Assembly: GCA_019279435.1 (NCBI GenBank) | Contig: JAAALK010000082.1 | Location: 76,232,989 to 76,296,988 of the forward strand | Source of the DNA: Zizania palustris | Taxonomy: Eukaryota; Streptophyta; Magnoliopsida; Poales; Poaceae | Direction: 5' to 3' | DNA: 64,000 bases | Shown here: positions 1 to 10,151 of the stretch, in pieces | How positions within the stretch are numbered: the stretch's first letter is position 1 | How the letters are laid out: each line of letters starts with the position of its first letter | Translations under genes and position numbers: made by a program | The notes under the pieces: model-generated | Databases searched by the model: none | Seen by the model: only the letters and a program-made list of their open reading frames with translations | Told to the model about the DNA's origin: nothing

Positions 1-740
1 CCAGGTCCACCATGGACCTGCGCACTGTGCGCGTGGGCCGATCAGGTCCGGACCGTTGGATCCAGATCCAGTGGTCCACGGCGGGGCGGGGTGTTTAAGT
101 TACAACGGACGGCTCTGATTAAAAGAAATCCAACCGGTACGCGTGTACGTCTGAGATCAACCCGGCATTTTAAATGAAATCCAACGCCCCAGATCAACCG
201 ATACCGGTTCAGTGTGATCCGAGGGCCAGGATTGAATTCGTGGCCGGCCTTATCCTAACCGTCCATCCGTGATCACACGGCGGTGATCACGTCCGGCACG
301 CACGCGGCACGGGGAAGACCGAGGTCTTCGTCCCCGGCTCCGGCGGTGCGACGGCGAGGGGCGATCGGCGGTGACGGGGGTCCATGGCCCTAGGCGACGG
401 CGGAAACGGAAAGGTTAGAGGGAGGGGAGTGTATCCATACCGGAGATGGGGTTGGACGGAGACCGGAGGTGGCCGGCGGCGAGGAGAGGCGATGGGGACC
501 TTCGGGTCCGACGGCGGCGATGAGTTCCAGGGGCCCTCACGGCCAACCAAGGTGAGGCCGGGGGAGGGTGAGCGACGGCGGTCCTGTAGGTGTCGATGGC
601 GAGGGTGGCGGTGGCCCGGAGCACCGGTGAGGGGCCACCGGAGCCAAAGCAGAGGAAATGGTGGAAACGGCACGGGTGGCGCTCGGGAAGGAGAGGATGA
701 AGGCTCTAGCGCTGTGAGGGAGTGCGGCGAGGGTGGGGGC

Positions 741-749
741 CTTTTATAG
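741..749 (-). promoter_or_regulatory. LTR core promoter TATA box (3' LTR copy)
   Basis: On the minus strand the sequence reads CTATAAAAG inside a GC-rich setting, in the orientation of the element. Transcription would begin about 30 bases further on (near 710), placing the Gag-like ORF in U3 and the remaining part of the LTR in R/U5. The copy in the 5' LTR (7491-7499) would drive the genomic RNA. Confidence 0.6.
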
Positions 750-1593
750 GGGTCACCGGCGGCGAGGAACGGCAGGAGATCGGAGGATACCGAAGCTCCC
801 TTTCCATATTTCCGGCGAGGTGCCCTAGCTCTCGGATTGGCTTCCAAAAGGACGAAAACGCGTCGATTTTGGGCGGAAGGAGATCGCGGGCACTACGGGA
901 AGGCGATCCGGGGCTTGATCCGGCGGTTGGCGGCTGCCGGCGACGGTTTAAGGTAAGGGGTCGTCGGGATGGAAGGGGAGGGATCCCCTTCCATTTGGAG
1001 AAGACGGAACTGACAGGTGGGGGCCACCTGTCAGTCGGCGGGCGCGAGAGAGGAGGGGCTGACAAGCGGGCCCGGCGTGGCAGCGGGAGAGTGGGGCGCT
1101 CGGGAGGCTGTCAAGTGGGGCCGGCCGAGGCGCGGGAGAGGAGAGAGGGGGGGGGAATGGCGCCGACAAACGGGTCCCACCCGACAGCGAGAGAGAGAGG
1201 GGGCGCGGCGCGCGCGGAGAGAGAGGACGAGGGTGCTGACAGGGCGGCCCCGCCTGTCAGCGGCCGGGGGGGGGAAGGTTGGGCCGGACCGAGGAGAAAG
1301 GAGGGAGGCGGCCCAAATAAGGTTTAAAATTCTTTTCTCAATTAAAATAATTCCAGAATATCAATTATTTGATTAATGCTTGAAGCACTGTTGCTAAAAT
1401 TTTGTAAAAATTCTCAAAAATATTTCTTGGCCTCTAGTTTATCCCATAAAATTTTTAAGTCCAAATTTTGGATATTTGTCTCTGTTTGGTTTTAATAGGG
1501 CTCTTTTAGGATTTTCTTTAATAACAAAATTCACAAATTCATTTAATATTATTTTTCCTTTATTTTATTCCCTTTTAATTTTGGGGCTGTTAC

Positions 1594-1633
1594 AATCCTA
1601 TCCCCCTTACAGAGAATCTCGTCCTCGAGATTC
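1594..1633 (-). other. Internal PPT plus LTR-start junction buried in the LTR (copy at 8344-8383)
   Basis: Minus-strand sequence reads AAGGGGGATAGGAT followed by TGTAACAGCCCC. This is the standard arrangement of a gypsy polypurine tract abutting an LTR start. It lies downstream of the Gag-like ORF, where an original 3' LTR would be expected. The bases before it resemble those before the functional junction at 2811 (both contain GACGAGATTCT upstream and TAGGAT at the border), so the two junctions are homologous. Confidence 0.7.
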
Positions 1634-1666
1634 GAAGCGAACCTCGGGAAACTGAGGGACTGAGTT

Positions 1667-2374
1667 CTACTGGTGCTCCAGATTAGGAGGAGGAGTTACA
1701 TCAGAAGTAGGCAAAGCGATCTCCGGATCTGGGTTGGTTGAGATCGAATTGGGAGTGTCTTCGGTTGTATCTGGTTTCTCTTTGTGGTGATCTAGAGTAT
1801 GTCCTTCTGGTTTTGAAATGGAGGATGGCACCCGCTTGGGGTAGGGGCACTTGTTGGCGTAGTGGCCTCCTTGGCGGCAGTTGTAGCACACAATCGGCTT
1901 GCCGTTCCTATCCCTCTTGTATCCGGTAGCTGGTACTAGTGTCCTTCCGGCTGGCGGTGCTTGGGGTGGGATGTCCGTGCTTGGTCTTCTGAGGGTGGTT
2001 CGTGGCTTGGCAGGGGTTGGGGCTTGCGGTGGAATCACTCTAGTTTCTGGTATAGTTGTTTTGTTCACCATTCTTTGGAAGTTGGCGAAGTCCCCGTAGA
2101 TTAGCTGAAGGGAGAGCTCGTGTTGGTGTTGCTGGAGACGGAACAACTGTGCCTGCTGCTCTTGCATCTGCTTCTGTTGTTGTTGCATCTGGGTAAGCAG
2201 TGTGGCGATCAGTTGGTTCTGTTTTGCCATCATCTCCGTAAGTGTGGGATGATAGATAACAGAGATCTGCTGAGGTCCAGCTGCACCCCACTGAGGCAGA
2301 TTGCCTGAGGTGTTTCCATCGTGTGGAGTTCCGGATCCTTGGTTGTTGGCCATCCTGAAGTTGAAGGGTTTCAA
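1667..2374 (-). CDS. Gag-like zinc-knuckle protein encoded within the 3' LTR
   Basis: A 235-residue ORF on the element's sense strand. The N-terminal third is Gln-rich (residues about 50-90, a coiled-coil-like stretch of Q/M repeats). The middle is Pro/Thr-rich, and residues about 160-173 form a CCHC zinc knuckle of spacing CX2CX4HX4C (CYNCRQGGHYANKC), as in plant gypsy Gag nucleocapsid. The alpha-helical capsid core seen in full Gag is absent, so this is a shortened Gag lacking the usual assembly domain. It could bind element RNA. Its position in U3 means that in the genomic RNA it lies near the 3' end, downstream of the coiled-coil ORF. An identical copy is at 8417-9124. Confidence 0.75.
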   Translation of the reverse strand: MKPFNFRMANNQGSGTPHDGNTSGNLPQWGAAGPQQISVIYHPTLTEMMAKQNQLIATLLTQMQQQQKQMQEQQAQLFRLQQHQHELSLQLIYGDFANFQRMVNKTTIPETRVIPPQAPTPAKPRTTLRRPSTDIPPQAPPAGRTLVPATGYKRDRNGKPIVCYNCRQGGHYANKCPYPKRVPSSISKPEGHTLDHHKEKPDTTEDTPNSISTNPDPEIALPTSDVTPPPNLEHQ

Positions 2375-2810
2375 AAAGAAGGTGCCGTTATTAAGGGGAA
2401 ATGGTTACTGATTTTTATTGCCTAAGATGGATAATTTGAGCTAGATGCTTTATGTTAGTCCCTTATTACTTTCATACTCATGCCCTATATCATTTTTAAT
2501 ATAAATGATTCATCATGTATTTTATTCACTCAACATTCGTGTTGTAATATATTTTATTAGTTTGTGTTTAGAGGTTTAAGATGAAGTGATGTTGATTATG
2601 TCTTATTGAATTCCTTGGTACCAAAAATTCAAGAAAATTTTTGGAACACAAATTTGATGCTTAGGAGAATTTTTAGGAGAATACTCTAGCTAATTGTTAT
2701 TTAAATGAAATTTTTAGGCCCATATTTTAGCTTTCCTCTTTCTTGATTTATCCTTTCCTTGGAATTTATTTATTTTATTTTTAATGCCTGGCGAAAATCA
2801 AGGTGTTACA

Positions 2811-2832
2811 ATCCTAACTTCCTTAACAAGAA
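2811..2832 (-). other. Polypurine tract used for the 3' LTR
   Basis: Minus-strand AAGGAAGTTAGGAT directly precedes the LTR start TGTAACACC at 2810. That this junction was used in the last replication cycle follows from the 5' LTR beginning with the same base at 9560, where the sequence changes to unrelated DNA. The tract is weaker than the buried one at 1595 because it contains two pyrimidine pairs. Confidence 0.75.
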
Positions 2833-3194
2833 TCTCGTCCCGAGATTCGGAAAAGGCTAGAAGTAGAAAGTTAAAGATAGGCTTCAAGTCTACATTTGCA
2901 TAGATTGGGCTTTGGCTAAGTTAGGGCTTTCCGACAACGTGTATTGACTTCATGATTGGAGTTGATCTTGCAGAATGGCGACGAATGAATTATGTTGAGT
3001 TGAAACTGGAGGTAGATTCTTTCTTTGATAATGGGATTATGATTCAATAGGTCTAGGTAGATGAGATTAAGCTTTTATTTCAAAATGTATCGTTCTTGCG
3101 ATTTCATATATTATATATTCATTCATGCCTTATTTTTGACATGAATGGTAATACAATCAAGTAAAAAGAAAAGCAATCAACCGTAAATCTACGT

Positions 3195-4007
3195 CTACGG
3201 TAGCTCAGGGGACGACTCGATCACAGGCTCGCGGGAGACGGTCGGGGTCGAGGAACTTGACGGTCCGGCGAGTGGAGCACTGTGGGAGATCCTCTTGGGC
3301 TTTACTGTGGGGATTCGAAGGGGTTTCTTCTTGCGAGGCAGAAGAGGTGCGATCTCCTCAAGGTCCTTCTTCAAGTCTTTGAGCTGCTGGCGGAGCTGGG
3401 CATTGACCATGGCGCCTTGGCGTAGAAGCTCGTTCTGACGCCTCAACTCCTCTACCTCGAGAGTCAGCTGGGGGTTCTGCTGGACTTGTCGACGGAGCTC
3501 AGCATTCTCGCGGGCCAGGTTCTCCGATGAGTGACGGTAGAAGTCGATGGTGTCGTGCTGGCTATCTGCGTCGAGGACGGCCTCCGTATGAAGGTTGTCC
3601 ATGGCCTCCAAAAGTCTCATGGTGCGGGCGATGGCGGAGTTGTCCTGAGGGAGGGAGTTGATGTAGATGCTGCGGTGGCTCCCTGGCGTACGCATGGGCA
3701 TGAAGCGGTAGATGGTGTCGCGAAGGTGGCAGTCGTAGACCAGGCGAAGCTCGGCGAGGGACTGAAGAGCGGCTCGCTGGCTGGCCACCACGAATGAAGG
3801 TCCTCCAACTCCATGGGTGTAGAAGGGTGGCTGCGTGGAAGAGGGGTGGATCACAACCGTGACCTCGCAGTAGCTCTCGTTCGCATCGGGAAAGATCCCG
3901 TGGAACGCAGGCTCATGGGGAAACCCCAAGAAGTCGACGAGCACGCGAAGCTCGCGGATGAATCCGGCCTCATCACGAAGAGTCCCGCTCATGGTGTGAA
4001 CCGGCAT
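3195..4007 (-). CDS. Unidentified 270-residue coiled-coil protein of the retrotransposon internal domain
   Basis: This is the only long ORF in the internal domain, beginning about 125 bases after the primer site. The first 140 residues look globular, with several aromatic and His-Pro motifs (for example FLGFPHEPAFHGIFPD). Residues about 145-215 are rich in Glu/Gln/Leu with heptad-like spacing and are probably a coiled coil. The tail is basic (LLPRKKKP) and then Ser/Pro-rich. I do not recognise a named domain. By position it replaces the N-terminal part of Gag, so it could be a packaging or dimerisation protein, but this is inference. No catalytic motif is visible. Confidence 0.6.
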   Translation of the reverse strand: MPVHTMSGTLRDEAGFIRELRVLVDFLGFPHEPAFHGIFPDANESYCEVTVVIHPSSTQPPFYTHGVGGPSFVVASQRAALQSLAELRLVYDCHLRDTIYRFMPMRTPGSHRSIYINSLPQDNSAIARTMRLLEAMDNLHTEAVLDADSQHDTIDFYRHSSENLARENAELRRQVQQNPQLTLEVEELRRQNELLRQGAMVNAQLRQQLKDLKKDLEEIAPLLPRKKKPLRIPTVKPKRISHSAPLAGPSSSSTPTVSREPVIESSPELP

Positions 4008-4130
4008 CTACAAAAGAGAGAAAATTTTGTGAAAACCTTGGGAGATGAGAGGATAAGTAATCTTTTGCAAAATATAGTGAATATATAGAAGTCCTAAGGT
4101 CAGGTCTGTTTGGCTTCCTACAGTCAAGTC

Positions 4131-4143
4131 GGCTCTGATACCA
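4131..4143 (-). other. Primer binding site (tRNA-Met type) of the large retrotransposon
   Basis: Minus-strand TGGTATCAGAGCC lies three bases after the 5' LTR end GGGGCGTGACA. This matches the initiator tRNA-Met primer site of many plant LTR elements and fixes the minus orientation and the inner LTR border. Confidence 0.85.
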
Positions 4144-7100
4144 TCTTGTCACGCCCCGATTTAATAAATCAGGACTTTATTGAAATTCCATAGAAAATCA
4201 ATAAAACAAGACGTTCATCATGCGACCACGTACAAATACGAGCAATCATTCACGGTTCGTAGACCGTATTAATACAAAAGTGAATAAAGATGAAGAGAAA
4301 CTAATAAATCAAAGGGTCCTAGATGAACGCCTCCTTCCAGTCTCGCCTTGACTGGGTCGCTACTCCAGACCTTCATCCTCCGCGTAGTAGACGGGCTCTG
4401 ATGTTGTAAGTCAACGGGGTGAGTACTGATGTACTCAGCAAGCCACCGAATGCAAATATAATGCAAGATAACCACAAGGGAGATAATGGCTAGTTTTGCG
4501 GAAAAGCATAATTGTAAAGCATTAAGTGTGATCAATTTATTAGTACTGAAATGTAAACATGCGTATGCATCATCATCTTCTAACTCGAGGAGTACGTTTC
4601 ACCTCCTCGCACAACAGTCCTTACATGTCATGAATAACTCAAACCTTCAAACAATTGCAAACTAACTGCGAGTAGTCACACAACCCGCCCTTGACCGTGG
4701 GCTCGGCTTTTCGAAAAGATTGATTTTACTCTGATCAGAGATGTACCACTGTACCCACAAGGCACGCACTCATCACTTACACCGAAGTGTAACGAGATGA
4801 CCCATTTCACGGGAACTCGTGCCAAAACCTTCCATATGGTCCTCCCCGACTCAACAGCACCCTCTTATAGGTTTCATATGGTGTCCCGACGCGTCGGTGC
4901 CCCACCATACCCCCCCTTGAGCCTCCTTTGGTACAAGTCGCCCGCAGGCTAGCCCCTTGCCCCCTCCACTATGGTGCCGAGAGACGGAGTGTTCCACACT
5001 TCCAGTTAGGACTTACCCATTAGACTTGTGGTTGGTACGGAAGTGCTTTGCAACAGATCCCGCAGACCGGTCCTTATAGTGCCCCGGGTGCGACCAACCA
5101 GTTTCCGAGCTTGCACCCGGAACCCACCATACTTATAACATACCTAACTCCAACAGAGTCCAGAGACAAGAATAACGGGGTATTTCATATACCAGAATTC
5201 ATCTATCTACGACTCATTCTTTTTATCCTATAGCAGGTGTGCCGATACATTGGGCACTAGCTAATATAATATTTGAAGAGTGACAAGGAGTTAAGGCTCA
5301 ATAAGCATGGCTTGGGTTTGCACACAAGGACGGGGATCTAATTTATAAGTGTAAGGCTTGATATTTGACTAATGCAATATTAACCTATGAGTTATAGCGA
5401 TAGTTTATTAAAACATGGGCTCAGATATGATCAACTGTTTCCACAGAAGGGTCGATGACTTGCCTTGATCAGCAAAGGGTGAAGGTGGAACCTCGGGATA
5501 GAACTCCGGATCTTCGACGACGTCGTAGTCTTCTTGATACGGAAAAGTAAATAAAACATTCAATAAACAATCCAAAACAAACAACCATACTAACATACAT
5601 GTTTTTGTTGGATTAAGTAAAGGAGATAGAGTCTTCACTTTTAGGTTTTTGTTACTTAAACATTTAAGATTAATTTTAATGAGATTCCTTAATTCTTATA
5701 GCTGGATATAATCATTCTTCCTAAGGGGGTTTTATTTCTCCCTTTTTAAAGTTGAAGTAAAAAGTTATAAAATGACCTTAATGTTTTTATGGCATTAATA
5801 TAGTGACATTAGGTTTATTTAGATCTTCTGTAGTTTGTTATATAAGTTTCATAAAGGGTTGACTTTTTCTTAAATGCCTTGATTAAATGTCCAAAAAGGG
5901 CCTTTGCAATATCATTTAATGGAATAAAGTGGACAAGATGAATATTCTATTTTTATTAAAAATAGTGAACTCAAGTGGTTAGGTTTTCTGAAGTTATTAT
6001 ATAAGTTGTCATGACATTTTTATAAGGTGTTTAATTTCTATTATATGAATTACTTACTCATCCTACAAGGGCTTTTGCAAAATAAATTAAAGTGGGCAAA
6101 GTGAACATGTTTGTTTTTGTTGCATTACATCAGTAGGATAAAGTCATTAGGTCCATCTGAATTTATAATTTTCATGATATTTTTGTATTGTATTTCCATT
6201 ATGTGGATTAATCATTCATTTTGAAAGGGTCTTGGAAATGTTTATCTCAAATGGGCAAAATGACTTATTATATTTTTATTGGCTTATAAATAGTGTAAGG
6301 GAGTCATTGTGTCCCAGAAATTAATATATATATTTTTAAGGATTTTTCTGGATTATTTAAATGTAATATGATTTAAATCCTAAAGGGGACTTAGAAATAA
6401 ATGTCATGGACAAAATGGTTATTCCATTTTTATTGTGTTAATAACAGTGAAATAGAGCTATTACATCTTCTGAAATTACTTTATAAATTTTTAAGGGTTT
6501 ATTCAAATTATTTTATTGCAATATTAATTAATTTCCTAAAGGGGCTTTTCTTTACTATTTAATAAGATTATTATGTGCCAAATAAACATATTGTTTTTAT
6601 TGCATAAAAGTGTAGAGAATGAAAAGACAAATTTTCCAGAACTAAAATGGTGAAATTTGGAGTTAATTTGAGCAAGATATGAATTTTGGAAGTTTAAACT
6701 ATTTTCTGGAATTTATTTTAAACAGAAAACAGTTGCGGGTCCACGGTGAGCCAGGTCCACCATGGACCTGCGCACTGTGCGCGTGGGCCGATCAGGTCCG
6801 GACCGTTGGATCCAGATCCAGTGGTCCACGGCGGGGCGGGGTGTTTAAGTTACAACGGACGGCTCTGATTAAAAGAAATCCAACCGGTACGCGTGTACGT
6901 CTGAGATCAACCCGGCATTTTAAATGAAATCCAACGCCCCAGATCAACCGATACCGGTTCAGTGTGATCCGAGGGCCAGGATTGAATTCGTGGCCGGCCT
7001 TATCCTAACCGTCCATCCGTGATCACACGGCGGTGATCACGTCCGGCACGCACGCGGCACGGGGAAGACCGAGGTCTTCGTCCCCGGCTCCGGCGGTGCG

Positions 7101-7490
7101 ACGGCGAGGGGCGATCGGCGGTGACGGGGGTCCATGGCCCTAGGCGACGGCGGAAACGGAAAGGTTAGAGGGAGGGGAGTGTATCCATACCGGAGATGGG
7201 GTTGGACGGAGACCGGAGGTGGCCGGCGGCGAGGAGAGGCGATGGGGACCTTCGGGTCCGACGGCGGCGATGAGTTCCAGGGGCCCTCACGGCCAACCAA
7301 GGTGAGGCCGGGGGAGGGTGAGCGACGGCGGTCCTGTAGGTGTCGATGGCGAGGGTGGCGGTGGCCCGGAGCACCGGTGAGGGGCCACCGGAGCCAAAGC
7401 AGAGGAAATGGTGGAAACGGCACGGGTGGCGCTCGGGAAGGAGAGGATGAAGGCTCTAGCGCTGTGAGGGAGTGCGGCGAGGGTGGGGGC

Positions 7491-7499
7491 CTTTTATAG
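7491..7499 (-). promoter_or_regulatory. LTR core promoter TATA box (5' LTR copy)
   Basis: Same CTATAAAAG motif as at 741-749. In this copy it would direct transcription towards the primer site and the coiled-coil ORF, giving a leader of more than 3 kb between the start and the primer site. Confidence 0.6.
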
Positions 7500-8416
7500 G
7501 GGTCACCGGCGGCGAGGAACGGCAGGAGATCGGAGGATACCGAAGCTCCCTTTCCATATTTCCGGCGAGGTGCCCTAGCTCTCGGATTGGCTTCCAAAAG
7601 GACGAAAACGCGTCGATTTTGGGCGGAAGGAGATCGCGGGCACTACGGGAAGGCGATCCGGGGCTTGATCCGGCGGTTGGCGGCTGCCGGCGACGGTTTA
7701 AGGTAAGGGGTCGTCGGGATGGAAGGGGAGGGATCCCCTTCCATTTGGAGAAGACGGAACTGACAGGTGGGGGCCACCTGTCAGTCGGCGGGCGCGAGAG
7801 AGGAGGGGCTGACAAGCGGGCCCGGCGTGGCAGCGGGAGAGTGGGGCGCTCGGGAGGCTGTCAAGTGGGGCCGGCCGAGGCGCGGGAGAGGAGAGAGGGG
7901 GGGGGAATGGCGCCGACAAACGGGTCCCACCCGACAGCGAGAGAGAGAGGGGGCGCGGCGCGCGCGGAGAGAGAGGACGAGGGTGCTGACAGGGCGGCCC
8001 CGCCTGTCAGCGGCCGGGGGGGGGAAGGTTGGGCCGGACCGAGGAGAAAGGAGGGAGGCGGCCCAAATAAGGTTTAAAATTCTTTTCTCAATTAAAATAA
8101 TTCCAGAATATCAATTATTTGATTAATGCTTGAAGCACTGTTGCTAAAATTTTGTAAAAATTCTCAAAAATATTTCTTGGCCTCTAGTTTATCCCATAAA
8201 ATTTTTAAGTCCAAATTTTGGATATTTGTCTCTGTTTGGTTTTAATAGGGCTCTTTTAGGATTTTCTTTAATAACAAAATTCACAAATTCATTTAATATT
8301 ATTTTTCCTTTATTTTATTCCCTTTTAATTTTGGGGCTGTTACAATCCTATCCCCCTTACAGAGAATCTCGTCCTCGAGATTCGAAGCGAACCTCGGGAA
8401 ACTGAGGGACTGAGTT

Positions 8417-9124
8417 CTACTGGTGCTCCAGATTAGGAGGAGGAGTTACATCAGAAGTAGGCAAAGCGATCTCCGGATCTGGGTTGGTTGAGATCGAATT
8501 GGGAGTGTCTTCGGTTGTATCTGGTTTCTCTTTGTGGTGATCTAGAGTATGTCCTTCTGGTTTTGAAATGGAGGATGGCACCCGCTTGGGGTAGGGGCAC
8601 TTGTTGGCGTAGTGGCCTCCTTGGCGGCAGTTGTAGCACACAATCGGCTTGCCGTTCCTATCCCTCTTGTATCCGGTAGCTGGTACTAGTGTCCTTCCGG
8701 CTGGCGGTGCTTGGGGTGGGATGTCCGTGCTTGGTCTTCTGAGGGTGGTTCGTGGCTTGGCAGGGGTTGGGGCTTGCGGTGGAATCACTCTAGTTTCTGG
8801 TATAGTTGTTTTGTTCACCATTCTTTGGAAGTTGGCGAAGTCCCCGTAGATTAGCTGAAGGGAGAGCTCGTGTTGGTGTTGCTGGAGACGGAACAACTGT
8901 GCCTGCTGCTCTTGCATCTGCTTCTGTTGTTGTTGCATCTGGGTAAGCAGTGTGGCGATCAGTTGGTTCTGTTTTGCCATCATCTCCGTAAGTGTGGGAT
9001 GATAGATAACAGAGATCTGCTGAGGTCCAGCTGCACCCCACTGAGGCAGATTGCCTGAGGTGTTTCCATCGTGTGGAGTTCCGGATCCTTGGTTGTTGGC
9101 CATCCTGAAGTTGAAGGGTTTCAA
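8417..9124 (-). CDS. Gag-like zinc-knuckle protein, copy in the 5' LTR
   Basis: Same 235-residue product as 1667-2374. It lies upstream of the LTR TATA box at 7491, so it is not part of the transcript started in this LTR. It could be expressed only from upstream flanking transcription. Its presence is a by-product of the extended U3. Confidence 0.7.
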   Translation of the reverse strand: MKPFNFRMANNQGSGTPHDGNTSGNLPQWGAAGPQQISVIYHPTLTEMMAKQNQLIATLLTQMQQQQKQMQEQQAQLFRLQQHQHELSLQLIYGDFANFQRMVNKTTIPETRVIPPQAPTPAKPRTTLRRPSTDIPPQAPPAGRTLVPATGYKRDRNGKPIVCYNCRQGGHYANKCPYPKRVPSSISKPEGHTLDHHKEKPDTTEDTPNSISTNPDPEIALPTSDVTPPPNLEHQ

Positions 9125-9560
9125 AAAGAAGGTGCCGTTATTAAGGGGAAATGGTTACTGATTTTTATTGCCTAAGATGGATAATTTGAGCTAGATGCTT
9201 TATGTTAGTCCCTTATTACTTTCATACTCATGCCCTATATCATTTTTAATATAAATGATTCATCATGTATTTTATTCACTCAACATTCGTGTTGTAATAT
9301 ATTTTATTAGTTTGTGTTTAGAGGTTTAAGATGAAGTGATGTTGATTATGTCTTATTGAATTCCTTGGTACCAAAAATTCAAGAAAATTTTTGGAACACA
9401 AATTTGATGCTTAGGAGAATTTTTAGGAGAATACTCTAGCTAATTGTTATTTAAATGAAATTTTTAGGCCCATATTTTAGCTTTCCTCTTTCTTGATTTA
9501 TCCTTTCCTTGGAATTTATTTATTTTATTTTTAATGCCTGGCGAAAATCAAGGTGTTACA

Positions 9561-10151
9561 CCGGATTGGGCCAGCCCGACTTCGCAGCCTCCTCTGCCCG
9601 ACAGTCGCTTGCTGCCCGTGTACCTGAGTCACACGCGGCCCATGAAACAGTAGATCTTCACTCTTCTCAGTCCTCTTTGCCTATCGTTGACAATGACTCA
9701 TCACATCTGGAGCCATGAGGCCCACGCTATTCAGCATGGCTCCTCAGTGGGCTCTGCGCGAAGCTATGGATGAGGAGAAGAGAGCGAAGGATGCAAGGAA
9801 TTGAGGAGAGAGCAAATGAGAGGTGTGTCAAAGCTGTGTGCGGTAAACCCCTATTTATAGGCGGTAAAAATCCTGACGGTTCCCTTGCCGAAGCCACTGA
9901 CAGGTGGGCCTCCAGCGAAGCTGAAGTGAACCGGCGCACTGTAACGGTCAATTTTATAGCTGTTGCAAAGTCAATTGATCTCCCTGAGATCATTCTGACA
10001 GCCGAGGCAGGCAATTATTACCTGCGCAAGTCGAAGCCGCCTTCGGTCCAAGCTCCGAAGGCTTGTCTTCTTTGAAGTTGCCTTTTTACTGTCATTTGTC
10101 CCAAGGGCACACGCACCCCTTCGTCCCAAAGGCCTGCATGCGAGGGGCTAC
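9561..10151 (+). mobile_element. 3' end of the internal region of a Tat-like element, cut by the large retrotransposon
   Basis: From about 9830 to 10151 this is clearly homologous to 17470-17798 in the complete element downstream, including the leader of the antisense gene and the terminal purine tract GAGGGGCTAC at 10142-10151. The antisense promoter is present as minus-strand TATAAATA (plus 9852-9859). The antisense coding start is not recognisable and would run into the inserted LTR at 9560. The rest of this element lies left of the window. Confidence 0.75.
9852..9859 (-). promoter_or_regulatory. Antisense TATA box of the Tat-like element
   Basis: Minus-strand TATAAATA followed by GGGGTTTACCGC. 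It is conserved with 17499-17506 in a related element and has a counterpart in a diverged third element at 50421-50428. Confidence 0.6.

Larger units (their letters stand above)
1..2810 (-). repeat. 3' LTR (first 2.8 kb in element sense) of the large retrotransposon
   Basis: Identical to 6751-9560 at every place compared. On the minus strand it starts TGTAACACC at 2810, directly after a polypurine tract. Bases 2810-2375 are AT-rich, 2374-1667 hold a Gag-like ORF, 1594 is a second LTR-start-like junction, and 1330-250 is a GC-rich block that includes the CTGACAGGTGG / CCACCTGTCAG palindrome common in grass LTRs. Long ORFs in the GC-rich block occur on both strands with low-complexity Arg/Gly/Pro products and look like composition artefacts. 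Confidence 0.9.
1..9560 (-). mobile_element. Non-autonomous large LTR retrotransposon (LARD-like gypsy derivative), 3' end outside window
   Basis: Bases 1-2810 and 6751-9560 are the same sequence in the same orientation, without a difference in the stretches I compared. Read on the minus strand the element begins at 9560 with TGTAACACC, has a 5.4-kb 5' LTR, a tRNA-Met type primer site at 4131-4143, a short internal domain (4146-2811), a polypurine tract at 2811 and then the 3' LTR, which starts at 2810 with the same TGTAACACC and leaves the window at base 1. The internal domain has no protease, reverse transcriptase or integrase, so the element must be mobilised in trans. Two ORFs are carried: a coiled-coil protein (3195-4007) and a Gag-like zinc-knuckle protein inside each LTR. 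The near identity of the LTRs implies a recent insertion. It cuts an older Tat-like element at 9560/9561. Confidence 0.85.
4147..9560 (-). repeat. 5' LTR, about 5.4 kb
   Basis: The plus-strand ends are TGTCACGCCCC at 4147 and GGTGTTACA at 9560, that is TG...CA with imperfect inverted termini. The part 6751-9560 is duplicated at 1-2810. The part 4147-6750 (R/U5, AT-rich from about 5600 to 6700) would also be in the missing part of the 3' LTR. No convincing gene is seen in 4150-6750; short ORFs there are unremarkable. Confidence 0.85.

Noticed and set aside
287..1376. Several long overlapping ORFs on both strands in the GC-rich part of the LTR (and the identical set at 7037-8126)
   Set aside because: The products are low-complexity Arg/Gly/Pro text on both strands with no domain, as expected when high GC suppresses stop codons. 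They lie in an LTR promoter region.
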